64,000 nt of DNA from Diphasiastrum complanatum. Lineage: Eukaryota; Streptophyta; Lycopodiopsida; Lycopodiales; Lycopodiaceae. Both the position numbers and the translations under genes were made by a program. The notes under the pieces are model-generated. The model had not been told where the DNA came from. It saw only the letters and a program-made list of their open reading frames with translations, and ran no database searches. Location: NCBI GenBank assembly GCA_029204225.1, contig CM055104.1, positions 48,740,451-48,804,450 of the forward strand, read 5' to 3'. Position 1 is the stretch's first letter; each line of letters starts with the position of its first letter. Of this stretch, positions 63,018 to 64,000 are shown in pieces.

Positions 63018-64000
63018 AACACAAGACAAGAAGTAGCATCAAATTCTACTTTCATATTTTGTTGAGTGATAGCTCCTACTGAAAGAAGATTTTTAGCAAG
63101 TCTTGGTACATATAAGACATTCTTAATGACTTTGACTTCTCCTGATGGAAGCTTTACAGGTATTGTGCCCTTTCCCTTGACCTTGTGTGTTGAGTTGTCA
63201 CCTAGGCACACCTCTTGTCCATCACTAATCCCCACAAAGGTATCAAACCAATCCCTATGAGGGGTCATGTGCTTTGAAACGCCTGAGTCAATGTACCAAC
63301 CACCTGTTGTAGCTTGTGAAGCCAATGCAACAGAGAATAACTCAGCTTGCCTTATGTCACTCTGCTCCTCTCTTGCAACACTCTCAACAACATTTCCTCG
63401 CTTCTTTGTGCCCTTCTTTTGGTCTGCATGCAAGCTTCTTCTTGCACTCAAAAGCAAAGTGTCCATATTTACCACAGTAATTGCAATTCCCCTTCCTTCG
63501 AGGTGTGGAAGAAGTATTCGAGGAGGATTGTGCTTCTGACATCTGCAAGTTCTCCATTCCTTGCTCAAGTGTTTGTGGTGCTCCTTTGTTCTTGCCTTTA
63601 CCTTTCTTCTTATCCTTAGCTGGATTTTGCTTCTTCTTAGAAGCAAAGGCATGCTCCTGGAAATCTTCCCTCTTGGAGAGATTAACTCTCCTCATCTCCT
63701 CCTGTAACAAGAGACCATAGACTTCTTCATAGGTAGGGATCTTCTCTCTCACTGATATCATCATCACAAAGTTTTGATAAGCATATGACAAGCTATTCGG
63801 AACTATTGGCACCAAGTCTTTGTCAGCAATAGACTCTCCAAGTACAGAAAGCTGATATCTAATATCCTGAATCTTAGTAAGATGATCGGTAACTGTCTCC
63901 CCTGTCTCCATTCTGAGAGTGTACAACTTGTTCTTCAAGTAGAAAAACCTGGTTGTACTTGCTGTCTCATACAATGCACAAAGAATGTGCCATGCATCCA
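63018..64000 (-). pseudogene. Outer copia: gag and protease, entering from the right edge
   Basis: Minus strand from the window end: gag UBN2-type region (LYTLRMETGETVTDHLTKIQ, QEEMRRVNLSKREDF), a CCHC knuckle (CNYCGKYGHFAFEC, near 63,480), then after a +1/-1 shift near 63,430 the protease (GGWYIDSGVSKHMT, with DSG active site near 63,290) and the block NVLYVPRLAKNLLSVG (about 63,110). It stops where the gypsy element inserted. Gag start and 5' LTR are outside the window. Confidence 0.9.

Larger units (their letters stand above)
53580..64000 (-). mobile_element. Outer copia retrotransposon (minus strand), split by the gypsy insertion
   Basis: Coordinates cover LTR, pol (53,930-56,704), the inserted gypsy (56,705-63,012) and the gag-protease part (63,018 to the window end). 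It lies inside hAT copy 2. It is decayed: the pol part has frameshifts near 54,120, 54,920, 55,400 and 55,600, and an internal deletion. The 5' LTR and gag start are outside. The gypsy insertion falls between protease and GAG-pre-integrase, and the reading frames on the two sides are compatible once the element and one duplicated 5-mer are discounted. Confidence 0.9.

Overview
The window looks like plant (probably angiosperm) nuclear DNA. It has an AT-rich background, one long spliced gene with canonical plant-type introns, abundant Ty1/copia and Ty3/gypsy chromovirus debris, hAT elements with BED and DUF659 domains, a LINE fragment and long GA microsatellites. Nothing bacterial, organellar or CRISPR-like was seen. 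The species cannot be fixed from the sequence alone.

Layout. 1-10.6 kb is a graveyard of elements: a decayed copia copy (1-2.4 kb, +), a gypsy RNase H scrap (2.7-3.0 kb), a 446-bp hAT-type MITE with perfect 8-bp target duplications (5118-5563), and a second decayed copia piece with its 3' LTR (6.37-7.35 kb, -). 10,640-32,965 holds the one convincingly intact host gene: an 18-exon UTP3/SAS10 (Arabidopsis THALLO-type) gene encoding 717 residues of the small-subunit processome. Its introns are swollen to a 22-kb gene by insertions: gypsy integrase, LINE and GA repeat in intron 2, a hAT copy in intron 8, and a pile of rearranged chromoviruses in intron 9. One intron has a GC-AG boundary.

33-49 kb is sparse. 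It carries a 76-unit AG microsatellite, fragments of an unrecognised protein, a very divergent histone H3-like gene (H3 tail start plus histone fold, minus strand, apparently broken), a gypsy gag scrap, and the 3' exons of a leucine-rich-repeat (RNI-like) gene on the minus strand.

49-64 kb is a layered transposon nest. A gypsy gag-protease-RT remnant (49.2-51.1 kb) is followed by a second copy of the same hAT family (51.5-53.6 kb, +). That hAT is interrupted by a copia element (minus strand, 53.58 kb to beyond the window end), which is itself interrupted by a nearly intact chromovirus (56,705-63,012). The chromovirus has 358-bp LTRs differing at about two positions, a 5-bp target duplication, an initiator-Met-tRNA primer site, a polypurine tract and a single 1570-codon gag-pol frame. 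That frame ends at a premature stop inside the chromodomain.

The genes do not form a pathway. UTP3 is a housekeeping ribosome-biogenesis gene that tolerates large transposon-filled introns; the H3-like and LRR loci are separate. Most of the rest is the record of successive transposition.
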